A stretch of DNA of 64,000 nt from Falsiroseomonas ponticola. GTDB lineage: Bacteria > Pseudomonadota > Alphaproteobacteria > Acetobacterales > Acetobacteraceae. The notes under the pieces are model-generated. The model had not been told where the DNA came from. It did no database searches and saw only the letters and a list, made by a program, of their open reading frames with translations. Position numbers and translations under genes: made by a program. The number at the start of each line of letters is the position of its first letter. Position 1 is the stretch's first letter. The stretch spans positions 1 through 64,000 of the forward strand of contig NZ_JAERQN010000015.1 in assembly GCF_016805305.1 (NCBI RefSeq), written 5' to 3'. Shown here piece after piece: positions 58,144 through 64,000 of the stretch.

Positions 58144-59031
58144 TCAGCACGCCTCGGCGCGGAAGACGCGGCTCGGCGTGACGAATTCCTCCTGCGCCGC
58201 GACGGTCAGGATCTCCCGGCTGCCGGCTTCCGCCGTGCGGCGCAGCAGCCCGTGGATGGAGGAGGCGGCGGCGGAGAGCGCGACGGAGGCCTCCCCCCAG
58301 CGCAGGCGGTGGAACAGGAAGAGGGCCGCGATGGCATCGCCCGCGCCATTGACGTTCACCGGCAGCAGCGGCGTGCGCAGGCGCCAGAACTGGCCGCCAT
58401 CCGCCGCCAGCAGGTCCATGGCGTCGGCGGGCGTATCCTCGACGCGAAGGGAGGTCACTAGCACGCAGCGCGGCCCGCGGGCCTGCAGCGCGCGCACCGC
58501 CGCCTTCGCCTCCTCCAGCGTCGTGACGGTGGCGCCCGCCAGCCATTCCAGCTCGAACTGGTTGGGGGTGATGATGTCGGCCGCCGGGATGGCGCGGTCG
58601 CGCATGAATTCGGGGATGCCGGGGCGGACGAAGATGCCGCGCCCGACATCGCCGATCACGGGGTCGCAGCAATACATGGCGGCCGGGTTGGCCGCCTTCA
58701 CGCGCAGGGCGGCGGAGAGGATCGCCTCCCCGATCCCGGCCGCGCCCATGTAGCCGGACAGCACGGCATCGCAGCGCGGCAGGGCGCCGCGCTCCGCGAT
58801 TCCCTCCACCAGCTCCTGGATCAGCTCCGCCCCGAAGACGCTGCCGCGCCAGGCGCCATAGCCCGTGTGGTTGGAGAACTGGACCGTGTTCACCGCCCAG
58901 ACCTCCGCCCCCAGCCGCTGCAGCGGGAAGACGGCGGAGGCATTGCCCACATGGCCGTAGGAGACCCAGGACTGGATCGAGAGGATGTTGAGCGGGCGCC
59001 CGGAATCGGAGGGGGAGATGGCCTGGTTCAT
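58144..59031 (-). CDS. pdxY: Pyridoxal kinase
   Basis: This 295-residue PdxK/PdxY-type kinase has LSIQSWVSYGHVGNASAVFPLQRLG, the typical N-terminal motif, then VQFSNHTGYG, DAVLSGYMG, YCCDPVIGD, ITPNQFELEWLAG and the catalytic NVNGAGDAIAALF with the base aspartate. It phosphorylates pyridoxal with ATP for PLP salvage. Single gene on the minus strand, divergent from rpmE. Confidence 0.95.
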   Translation of the reverse strand: MNQAISPSDSGRPLNILSIQSWVSYGHVGNASAVFPLQRLGAEVWAVNTVQFSNHTGYGAWRGSVFGAELIQELVEGIAERGALPRCDAVLSGYMGAAGIGEAILSAALRVKAANPAAMYCCDPVIGDVGRGIFVRPGIPEFMRDRAIPAADIITPNQFELEWLAGATVTTLEEAKAAVRALQARGPRCVLVTSLRVEDTPADAMDLLAADGGQFWRLRTPLLPVNVNGAGDAIAALFLFHRLRWGEASVALSAAASSIHGLLRRTAEAGSREILTVAAQEEFVTPSRVFRAEAC

Positions 59032-59113
59032 GCGCGTCGTCCTGCTTCCCCCCCGCTATGGCGCCGGGCGGCGGCGCGGATCAACCCCGGGGGGCGCCGG
59101 CCCGGCATGAAGG

Positions 59114-59142
59114 TTGCGCGGCGCGGCGCCCTCCCCTATAGC
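59114..59142 (+). promoter_or_regulatory. Sigma-70-type promoter of rpmE
   Basis: TTGCGC (59114-59119), a 17-bp spacer and TATAGC (59137-59142) lie about 60 bp upstream of the rpmE ATG. Both hexamers match the consensus at most positions, and the spacer is optimal. Confidence 0.5.
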
Positions 59143-59202
59143 GCGCCTTCCCTGTGCCTGCCGGTCACCGTCGGCGGGACCTTCTGTATGAGCGGCGGAC
59201 CG

Positions 59203-59433
59203 ATGAAGCCCGACATCCATCCCGAGTACCACACCATCAACGTCATCATGACGGATGGCACGACCTTCACCACCCGGTCCTGCTACGGGAAGGAAGGGGA
59301 CACGATGCGCCTCGACATCGACCCGAAGTCCCACCCGGCCTGGACCGGCCAGCAGCGCGTGATGGACACGGGCGGCCAGATCGCCAAGTTCAACAAGAAG
59401 TTCGCCGGCCTCGGCGTCCGCAAGGCGGGCTGA
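59203..59433 (+). CDS. rpmE: 50S ribosomal protein L31
   Basis: This 76-residue protein, MKPDIHPEYHTINVIMTDGT, continues FTTRSCYGKEGDTMRLDIDPKSHPAWTG and ends FNKKFAGLGVRKAG, a full L31 of the alphaproteobacterial type. Only one cysteine is present instead of the zinc-binding CxxC pair, so it is the zinc-independent (C-minus) form. An in-frame ATG 15 bases earlier is possible, but the MKPDIHP start is standard. Confidence 0.95.
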   Translation: MKPDIHPEYHTINVIMTDGTTFTTRSCYGKEGDTMRLDIDPKSHPAWTGQQRVMDTGGQIAKFNKKFAGLGVRKAG

Positions 59434-59599
59434 GGATCGCGCGGCGGGGCGACCCGCCGCGGTTTCCGGGCAGGATGGAGCGCGCCGCCGGGCCACCGGG
59501 GCGCGCTTTTTCGCGTCCGCCACCCCCCTTGAACCACCCTTGCCGCCTGCTTAACTCCTGCGCTGCCGGCGGTGCCCGATCGGGGCCGACGGCGCGGAC

Positions 59600-59686
59600 C
59601 AGGGGTCCAGGTCGCCCGGCATCGGGGGCCGTCACACCCCCTCGGATCCGCCGTGCAACGACCTTGCTCCCGCAGGAGGTCCGACT
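59600..59686 (+). promoter_or_regulatory. Possible ROSE-type RNA thermometer of the hsp20 gene
   Basis: Directly before the ATG at 59687 the leader reads CCTTGCTCCCGCAGGAGGTCC. TTGCTCC can fold back on the AGGAGG ribosome site with a short loop, leaving the unpaired TTG that characterises the last hairpin of ROSE elements, which control small heat-shock genes in alphaproteobacteria. Upstream hairpins of a full ROSE element are GC-rich here and were not resolved by eye. Confidence 0.5.
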
Positions 59687-60160
59687 ATGAACACGCTCGA
59701 CTTCGCCCCCCTCTTCCGCTCCGCCATCGGCTTCGACCGCATGGCCCGCCTGGCGGAAACCGCCCGCGCCGCGGCCGAGGGGTCCAGCTACCCCCCCTAC
59801 AACATCGAGAAGACGGGCGAGGACAGCTATGTGCTGACCATGGCCGTCGCCGGCTTCGGGCCGGAGGACATTGATGTGGTGGCGCATGAGAACACGCTGA
59901 CCGTGTCCGGCAAGGCGCCCCAGGCGCAGGCCGACAATGGCCGCGTGCTGTACCGCGGCATCGCCGGCCGTGCCTTCGAACGCCGCTTCGTGCTGGCCGA
60001 CCACATCGTGGTGGAGGGTGCGGACCTGCAGCATGGCCTGCTGCATGTCGCGCTGCGCCGCCAGGTGCCGGAAGCGCTGAAGCCCCGGAAGATCGCCATC
60101 CAGTCCGGCGCGCCGAAGGCGATCCAGAACGAGGGTCCCGCGGTCCAGCAGGCCGCCTGA
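59687..60160 (+). CDS. Small heat-shock protein, Hsp20/alpha-crystallin family
   Basis: This 157-residue protein begins MNTLDFAPLFRSAIGFDRMA, as in IbpA/HspA-class proteins. It has YPPYNIEKTGEDSYVLTMAVAGFGPEDIDVVAHENTLTVSGK (start of the alpha-crystallin domain), YRGIAGRAFERRFVLADHIVVEGADLQHGLLHVAL and a C-terminal RKIAI, the I-x-I-type anchor. It is an ATP-independent holdase that binds unfolding proteins. The ROSE-like leader suggests translational control by temperature. Confidence 0.94.
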   Translation: MNTLDFAPLFRSAIGFDRMARLAETARAAAEGSSYPPYNIEKTGEDSYVLTMAVAGFGPEDIDVVAHENTLTVSGKAPQAQADNGRVLYRGIAGRAFERRFVLADHIVVEGADLQHGLLHVALRRQVPEALKPRKIAIQSGAPKAIQNEGPAVQQAA

Positions 60161-60215
60161 CCGACGCCTCCCCCACCCCTCGCGCCTGCGGGGGGTGGGG
60201 TTCCACCCGCCCCGC

Positions 60216-60410
60216 CTACCCCTGCGGCCCCAGCTTGAAGAAGGCCGCCGCCGCCGCCTTCGTCGCCTCCCGCTTGCCGATCTCGCGTTCCGCCCGCGCG
60301 ATCTCCTCCCGCAGCCCGGCGATATAGGCGCGCAGCTCCTCCACGCCCCAGCTGTCGATCACCGGCGGCCGGAACCGATTCTGGGGCCGCGGCCCCTCCT
60401 CCTCCATCAT
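60216..60410 (-). CDS. DUF1192-family small protein
   Basis: This 64-residue protein matches the DUF1192 pattern: PPVIDSWGVEELRAYIAGLREEIARAEREIGKREATKAAAAAFFK, a single coiled-coil-like helix after a short basic N-terminus. It is found almost only in alphaproteobacteria; function unknown. The ATG at 60410 is used; a second one follows at 60407. It is convergent with hsp20 and divergent from the trcR-type gene. Confidence 0.88.
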   Translation of the reverse strand: MMEEEGPRPQNRFRPPVIDSWGVEELRAYIAGLREEIARAEREIGKREATKAAAAAFFKLGPQG

Positions 60411-60542
60411 TCCTGCTCCCCTTTCCCCTCGGGCTTTGACCCGGCCCGGCCCCCTCTCTATATCCGATGCCGACGAGGCGCGGGCGCCCCGGCGCGCGTT
60501 TCCGCGTGCCCAGGCGGCGGCCCGACCACCAAAGGGTAGAAC

Positions 60543-61115
60543 ATGAAGACGCCCCTGATGCCGAAGGCCACCGCGGTGTGGCTGATCGAGAAGACGTCGC
60601 TCTCCTTCGAGCAGATCGCCGATTTCGTCGGCATGCACCCGCTGGAAGTGCAGGCCATCGCCGATGGCGAGGTGGCGCAGGGCATCGTCGGCTACGACCC
60701 CGTGGCGAATGACCAGCTGACGCGGGAGGAGATCGCCCGTTGCGAGGCCTCCCCCGGCGCGCGGCTGCAGCTGACCGAGCGTTCGATGCCGCTGCCGAAG
60801 CAGCGCGGCAAGGGCGCCCGCTACATCCCCGTGGCGAAGCGGACGGAGCGCCCGGACGCCATCGCCTGGCTGCTGCGCAACTACCCCCAGCTGTCGGACC
60901 CGCAGATCGTCAAGCTCCTCGCCACCACCAAGGAGACGATCGCGAAGGTGCGGGACAAGACGCATCCCAACACGCCGAACATCAAGCCGCGGGATCCCGT
61001 GACGCTCGGCCTCTGCACCCAGACCGCGCTGAACGAGGCGGTGGGCATCGCGATGGAACGCCATGGCGGCGGCCCCATCCCTCCGCCCCTGCCGCTGGAC
61101 GACCAGGCGGCCTGA
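60543..61115 (+). CDS. trcR: DUF1013 / TrcR-type cell-cycle transcriptional regulator
   Basis: This 190-residue protein has LMPKATAVWLIEKTSLSFEQIADFVGMHPLEVQAIADGEVAQGIVGYDPV and WLLRNYPQLSDPQIVKLLATTKETIAKVRDKTHPNTPNIKPRDPVTLGLC. These are the two helix-turn-helix-like halves of DUF1013, a family conserved across alphaproteobacteria and annotated as the cell-cycle transcriptional regulator TrcR. It probably acts together with RNA polymerase at its promoters. Start by homology to the conserved MPKATAVWL block. Confidence 0.92.
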   Translation: MKTPLMPKATAVWLIEKTSLSFEQIADFVGMHPLEVQAIADGEVAQGIVGYDPVANDQLTREEIARCEASPGARLQLTERSMPLPKQRGKGARYIPVAKRTERPDAIAWLLRNYPQLSDPQIVKLLATTKETIAKVRDKTHPNTPNIKPRDPVTLGLCTQTALNEAVGIAMERHGGGPIPPPLPLDDQAA

Positions 61116-61160
61116 CCGGATGCCCTCCCCCGCCTTGGCGGGGGAGGATGACGCGGCCCG

Positions 61161-61334
61161 TCAGTGCAGGCGCGTTCGCAGCTTCTCCATCTCCTCCTTC
61201 AGGCGGAGCTTCTCCCGCTTCAGCCGGACGAGCTCGAGGTCGTTCGGCTTCGGCCGACATCCCTCCTCGGCGATCCGTGCCTCCAGCGTCGCGTGCCGCT
61301 CCTCCAGGGATCGGATGCGTGCTGCCTCAGCCAT
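61161..61334 (-). CDS. YdcH-family (DUF465) small protein
   Basis: This 57-residue protein, MAEAARIRSLEERHATLEARI, ends in LELVRLKREKLRLKEEMEKLR, the helical hairpin with the conserved LKKEKLRLKDEI-like motif of DUF465. Such proteins are tiny coiled coils of unknown function. A second member is encoded 280 bp away on the opposite strand, its start facing this one's start. Confidence 0.88.
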   Translation of the reverse strand: MAEAARIRSLEERHATLEARIAEEGCRPKPNDLELVRLKREKLRLKEEMEKLRTRLH

Positions 61335-61615
61335 GCGCAAGGTTCCTTGTCCGTTGCCACGCGGGGCAAAGGCAGGACGATCCGCGCCACGGACAGCGCC
61401 ACGATCCCAAGGACCAAGACAGGGAAGGCGGCACCAAGGCACCGGGGGCGCGCATCCGTCCCTTCTGCGCCCGCGCCTCTCATGTTATGCCGCCCCCCGG
61501 CAGGGTCCAGCACTATGTTTGAGAACCGCCGGGTCATGTGAGACGGTTGTTCATACTATCTCAACCGTCGCCTCAGGGCCCTGGACTCCCTCTTCAACCG
61601 GCACCCAGGGGGCGC

Positions 61616-61816
61616 ATGCAGGCCGACCGCGACAGCCTTTTCCGACGCCTCCATGAGCTGCGGAGCGAGCACCGGGACCTCGACACCGTCATCGCCCGGC
61701 TCAGCGAGGCCGGCACCGATGCCCTGCAGCTGCAGCGCCTCAAGAAGCGCAAGCTGAAGCTGAAGGACGAGATCGCCTGGCTCGAAGGCCGCCTCGTCCC
61801 CGACATCATCGCCTGA
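61616..61816 (+). CDS. YdcH-family (DUF465) small protein, second copy
   Basis: This 66-residue protein has SLFRRLHELRSEHRDLDTVIARL then LQLQRLKKRKLKLKDEIAWLE, the full DUF465 motif. It ends nine bases before purE and is probably cotranscribed with it. The pairing of a DUF465 gene with purEK is seen in other alphaproteobacteria and may be of regulatory use, but this is inference. Confidence 0.9.
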   Translation: MQADRDSLFRRLHELRSEHRDLDTVIARLSEAGTDALQLQRLKKRKLKLKDEIAWLEGRLVPDIIA

Positions 61817-61825
61817 GGGCCTGCC

Positions 61826-62329
61826 ATGACCGAAGCGAGTGCCGCCGGGGCCCCGCCCCGCGTCGGCGTCATCATGGGCTCGACCTCCGACTGGGAGACG
61901 ATGCGCCACGCGGCGGAGCTGCTGGCGGCGCTGGATGTGGCGCATGAGACGCGCGTCGTCTCCGCCCATCGCACGCCGGACCGCATGGTGGCCTATGCGA
62001 AGGAAGCGGCCGGGCGGGGCATCCAGGTCATCATCGCCGGCGCCGGCGGCGCGGCGCATCTGCCCGGCATGGTCGCCGCCTTCACCACCCTGCCCGTGCT
62101 GGGCGTGCCGGTCGAAAGCCACGCGCTGAAGGGCATGGACAGCCTGATGTCCATCGTCCAGATGCCGGGCGGCATCCCGGTCGGTACGCTGGCCATCGGC
62201 AAGGCCGGCGCGCTGAATGCGGGGCTGCTGGCCGCCGCCATCCTGGCGCTGGGCGATCCCGCGCTGGGCGCCCGCCTGGCCGCCTGGCGCGCCGCCCGCA
62301 CCGACGCCGTGCCGGACAGCCCGGCGTGA
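61826..62329 (+). CDS. purE: N5-carboxyaminoimidazole ribonucleotide mutase
   Basis: This 167-residue class I PurE has VGVIMGSTSDWETMRHAAELL, the N-terminal substrate loop, VVSAHRTPDRM with the catalytic His, and IIAGAGGAAHLPGMVAAFTTLPVLGVPVES. It moves the carboxyl group from N5-CAIR to CAIR in purine synthesis. Its stop overlaps the purK GTG start. Confidence 0.96.
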   Translation: MTEASAAGAPPRVGVIMGSTSDWETMRHAAELLAALDVAHETRVVSAHRTPDRMVAYAKEAAGRGIQVIIAGAGGAAHLPGMVAAFTTLPVLGVPVESHALKGMDSLMSIVQMPGGIPVGTLAIGKAGALNAGLLAAAILALGDPALGARLAAWRAARTDAVPDSPA

Positions 62330-63462
62330 GCGTGTCCCCCCACCCCGGCCCCCTGCCCCCCGGCGCCACCATCGGCATCCTGGGCGGCGGGCAGCTCGGC
62401 CGCATGTCGGCCCTGGCCGCGGCGGCGCTCGGCTACCGCGTGCATGTCTTCGCGCCGGAGGATGACAGCCCCGGCATGCAGGTGGCCGCCGCCCGCACCG
62501 TGGCGCCCTATGGCGATGCCGCGGCGCTGGCCGCCTTCGCCGCCGCGGTCGATGTCGTGACCTTCGAGTTCGAGAACGTCCCCGCCGCCACGCTCGACAT
62601 CCTGGCCCCCCTCATCCCCTGCCGCCCCGGCGTCGCCGCGCTGCGCATCGGCCAGGACCGGGTGGCGGAGAAGCGCTTTTTCGAATCGGCCGGCATCCCG
62701 GTGGGGCCGTGGCGGGAGATCATCAGCCGCGACTCGCTGCATGCCGCGATCGCCGAACTCGGCCTGCCCGCGGTGCTGAAGACGACGCGCCTCGGCTATG
62801 ATGGCCGCGGCCAGGCGGTGCTGCGCGACGCGGGCGATGCGGACGCGGCCTTCGATCGCCTCGCGCCGCATCCCCTCATCCTCGAAGCCTTCATCCCCTT
62901 CGCGAAGGAGGTCTCGGCCATCGCCGCGCGCGGCGCGGATGGCCAGGTCGTGACCTTCGACGCGGTGGAGAACCGGCACGCCCACCACATCCTCGACCTT
63001 TCCTTCGCCCCGGCCCTGGTCCCGGCGCCGGTCGCCGCCGCCGCCCGCGCCCATGTCGCCGCGCTGGCCTCGGCGCTCGACCTGGTCGGCATCCTGGCGC
63101 TGGAGATGTTCCTGCTGCCGGATGGCACCCTGCTGGCCAATGAGATGGCGCCGCGGCCGCATAATTCCGGCCACTGGACCATGGATGCCTGCGCCCATGG
63201 GCAGTTCGAGTTGCATATGCGCGCCGTCGCCGGCCTGCCCCTGCCCGATCCCGGCCGCCACCACGATGCCGTGATGAAGAACCTGGTCGGCCCCGATTCC
63301 TTCGCCGCCTGGCCGGCCCTGGCCGCCATGCCGGAGGTCGCGCTGCATCTCTACGGCAAGGCGGAGGCCCGGCCGGGCCGCAAGCTCGGCCATGCCAACC
63401 GCCTGTTGCCGCTCGGCACCCTCGCGGAGGCGCGGAATCCCGCCGACCTCTCGCCGCTGTGA
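62326..63462 (+). CDS. purK: N5-carboxyaminoimidazole ribonucleotide synthase
   Basis: This 378-residue ATP-grasp enzyme has GATIGILGGGQLGRMSALAAAALGY, FEFENVPAATLDIL, LKTTRLGYDGRGQAVL, EAFIPFAKEVSAIAARG and NEMAPRPHNSGHWTMDAC. It carboxylates AIR to N5-CAIR with ATP and bicarbonate. The GTG start at 62326 overlaps purE (GTGA), so translation is coupled. Confidence 0.96.
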   Translation: MSVSPHPGPLPPGATIGILGGGQLGRMSALAAAALGYRVHVFAPEDDSPGMQVAAARTVAPYGDAAALAAFAAAVDVVTFEFENVPAATLDILAPLIPCRPGVAALRIGQDRVAEKRFFESAGIPVGPWREIISRDSLHAAIAELGLPAVLKTTRLGYDGRGQAVLRDAGDADAAFDRLAPHPLILEAFIPFAKEVSAIAARGADGQVVTFDAVENRHAHHILDLSFAPALVPAPVAAAARAHVAALASALDLVGILALEMFLLPDGTLLANEMAPRPHNSGHWTMDACAHGQFELHMRAVAGLPLPDPGRHHDAVMKNLVGPDSFAAWPALAAMPEVALHLYGKAEARPGRKLGHANRLLPLGTLAEARNPADLSPL

Positions 63463-63481
63463 CCGTTTTGCCATAAGGGCC

Positions 63482-63499
63482 TGTGGCCCTCCGGCCACA
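63482..63499 (+). terminator. Possible terminator hairpin after purK
   Basis: TGTGGCC (63482-63488) and GGCCACA (63493-63499) form a 7-bp stem with a 4-nt loop 20 bp past the purK stop. No U-tract follows, so this may only slow transcription. The rest of the gap to 63667 holds no gene. Confidence 0.35.
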
Positions 63500-63667
63500 C
63501 CCCTCGGGCCCACACCAAGGAATATGCTGCAACCGCGCTGACATCGCGGATCAGGCGATGTTAGTCTGGTTCCCATGCAGCCGCCTTGGACGGGGGCATC
63601 GGCGTTCACACGTCGATGAGGTGGTCCGGTCGGGTGCGACGCACCTGTGATCAAGGAGATTGATCGA

Positions 63668-64000
63668 ATGACCTTCCGGAAGGCCCTCCTGGCCGCCACC
63701 ATGCTGGCGCTGCCGCTCGCGGCCCAGGCCCAGCCCGTCACGGGCTTCTACATCGGCGCCGGCGCGGGCGTGAACCTGCTGCAGGAATCCGACGTCAACC
63801 TGAAGGGCCCGGCGGTGGCCGGCCTGACCGGCCCGCAGCGCAACGGCTCCGTCGAGTTCAACTACGGCTATGTCGGCGTCCTCAGCCTCGGCTACGGCTA
63901 CGGCAACGGCCTGCGCGCGGAAATCGAGGGCAGCTACCGCGAGAACGAGGTGGACGGCGCCAGCGGCTTCCGCGTGCTCGGCACCCCGCTGCGCACCGAC
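63668..64000 (+). CDS. Outer-membrane beta-barrel protein, N-terminal part
   Basis: The first 111 codons lie in the window. A signal peptide (MTFRKALLAATMLALPLAAQ, cut after AQAQ) is followed by TGFYIGAGAGVNLLQESDV, a typical first strand of an OmpA-like or porin-type barrel, with alternating strands VEFNYGYVGVLSLGYGYGNGLRAEIEGSYREN. AAGGAG lies about 10 bases upstream of the ATG. The 3' end is outside the window, so the presence of a C-terminal peptidoglycan-binding OmpA domain cannot be judged. Confidence 0.82.
   Translation, partial: MTFRKALLAATMLALPLAAQAQPVTGFYIGAGAGVNLLQESDVNLKGPAVAGLTGPQRNGSVEFNYGYVGVLSLGYGYGNGLRAEIEGSYRENEVDGASGFRVLGTPLRTD

Noticed and set aside
55052..58753. Plus-strand ORF of 1,233 codons opposite the autotransporter
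   Set aside because: The autotransporter on the minus strand has a signal peptide, repeats and a barrel. The antisense frame is a low-complexity shadow.

Overview
The window is GC-rich and its core genes are of alphaproteobacterial type: DUF1013/TrcR, DUF1192, YdcH (DUF465), an HWE-family histidine kinase, membrane-bound urate hydroxylase PuuD and a self-contained fructose PTS. Three orphan tripartite-tricarboxylate (Bug/TctC) receptors and many secreted solute-binding proteins suggest Acetobacteraceae (Roseomonas-like). That assignment is inferred from gene content, not from a marker tree. There is no rRNA operon, CRISPR array or secondary-metabolite cluster. The only tRNA-like gene is degenerate.

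Layout. 1-1990 is a nest of mobile DNA. It holds the tail of an IS110-type transposase, then a dispersed multi-hairpin repeat interrupted by a 1.7 kb Mu-like mini-element (S24 repressor plus Ner, TG...CA ends, 5-bp target duplication). 1989-6433 carries a GMC oxidoreductase, an MFS exporter and a DadA-type dehydrogenase. 6434-8273 is an AT-rich island with a degenerate tRNA, an FRG-domain protein and a decayed ParDE-type toxin-antitoxin locus. 8274-15512 is a minus-strand run: PhnW-like aminotransferase, SGNH esterase, LLM oxidoreductase, PuuE-type allantoinase, gamma-glutamyltransferase homologue and a TctC receptor. After a BrkB membrane protein and an intact repeat, 17003-20908 is a tightly overlapping operon (TctC receptor, MaoC-type hydratase, CaiB CoA-transferase, CitE lyase) that fits C5-dicarboxylate (itaconate/mesaconate) breakdown. 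20975-27284 is the fructose PTS operon with a divergent LacI-type regulator and its operator.

27288-33323 is again minus strand: a basic-tailed protein, a RibD-like reductase, a dehydrogenase/ThDP-enzyme group, and 5-hydroxyisourate hydrolase plus PuuD. With the PuuE-type gene at 11879 and an M20 amidohydrolase at 36199, most of a urate-to-ureide route is present but scattered, and no OHCU decarboxylase is seen. 33434-41474 holds a methyltransferase, a secreted protein with an ATGP tandem repeat, an HWE kinase, a HAD phosphatase and serA. 41680-47349 is a transport block: a TAXI-TRAP system with an extra ABC-type binding protein, and a family-5 binding protein. After a third repeat copy come an MsbA-type ABC exporter and a TetR regulator with three operators facing a membrane protein.

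51200-64000 contains an orphan binding protein, two CBS-domain proteins, a TctC receptor, DedA, an autotransporter, PdxY, L31, a small heat-shock protein behind a possible RNA thermometer, small conserved alphaproteobacterial proteins, purEK, and the start of an outer-membrane beta-barrel protein.

The most notable observation is the repeat family. Three copies share one architecture: a 22-bp perfect stem, an exactly 33-nt loop, 9-bp flanking helices and an asymmetric pair of linkers. Their stems vary by compensatory changes. One copy was split by the mini-Mu, and removing the insertion plus one target duplication restores exactly the 33-nt loop.
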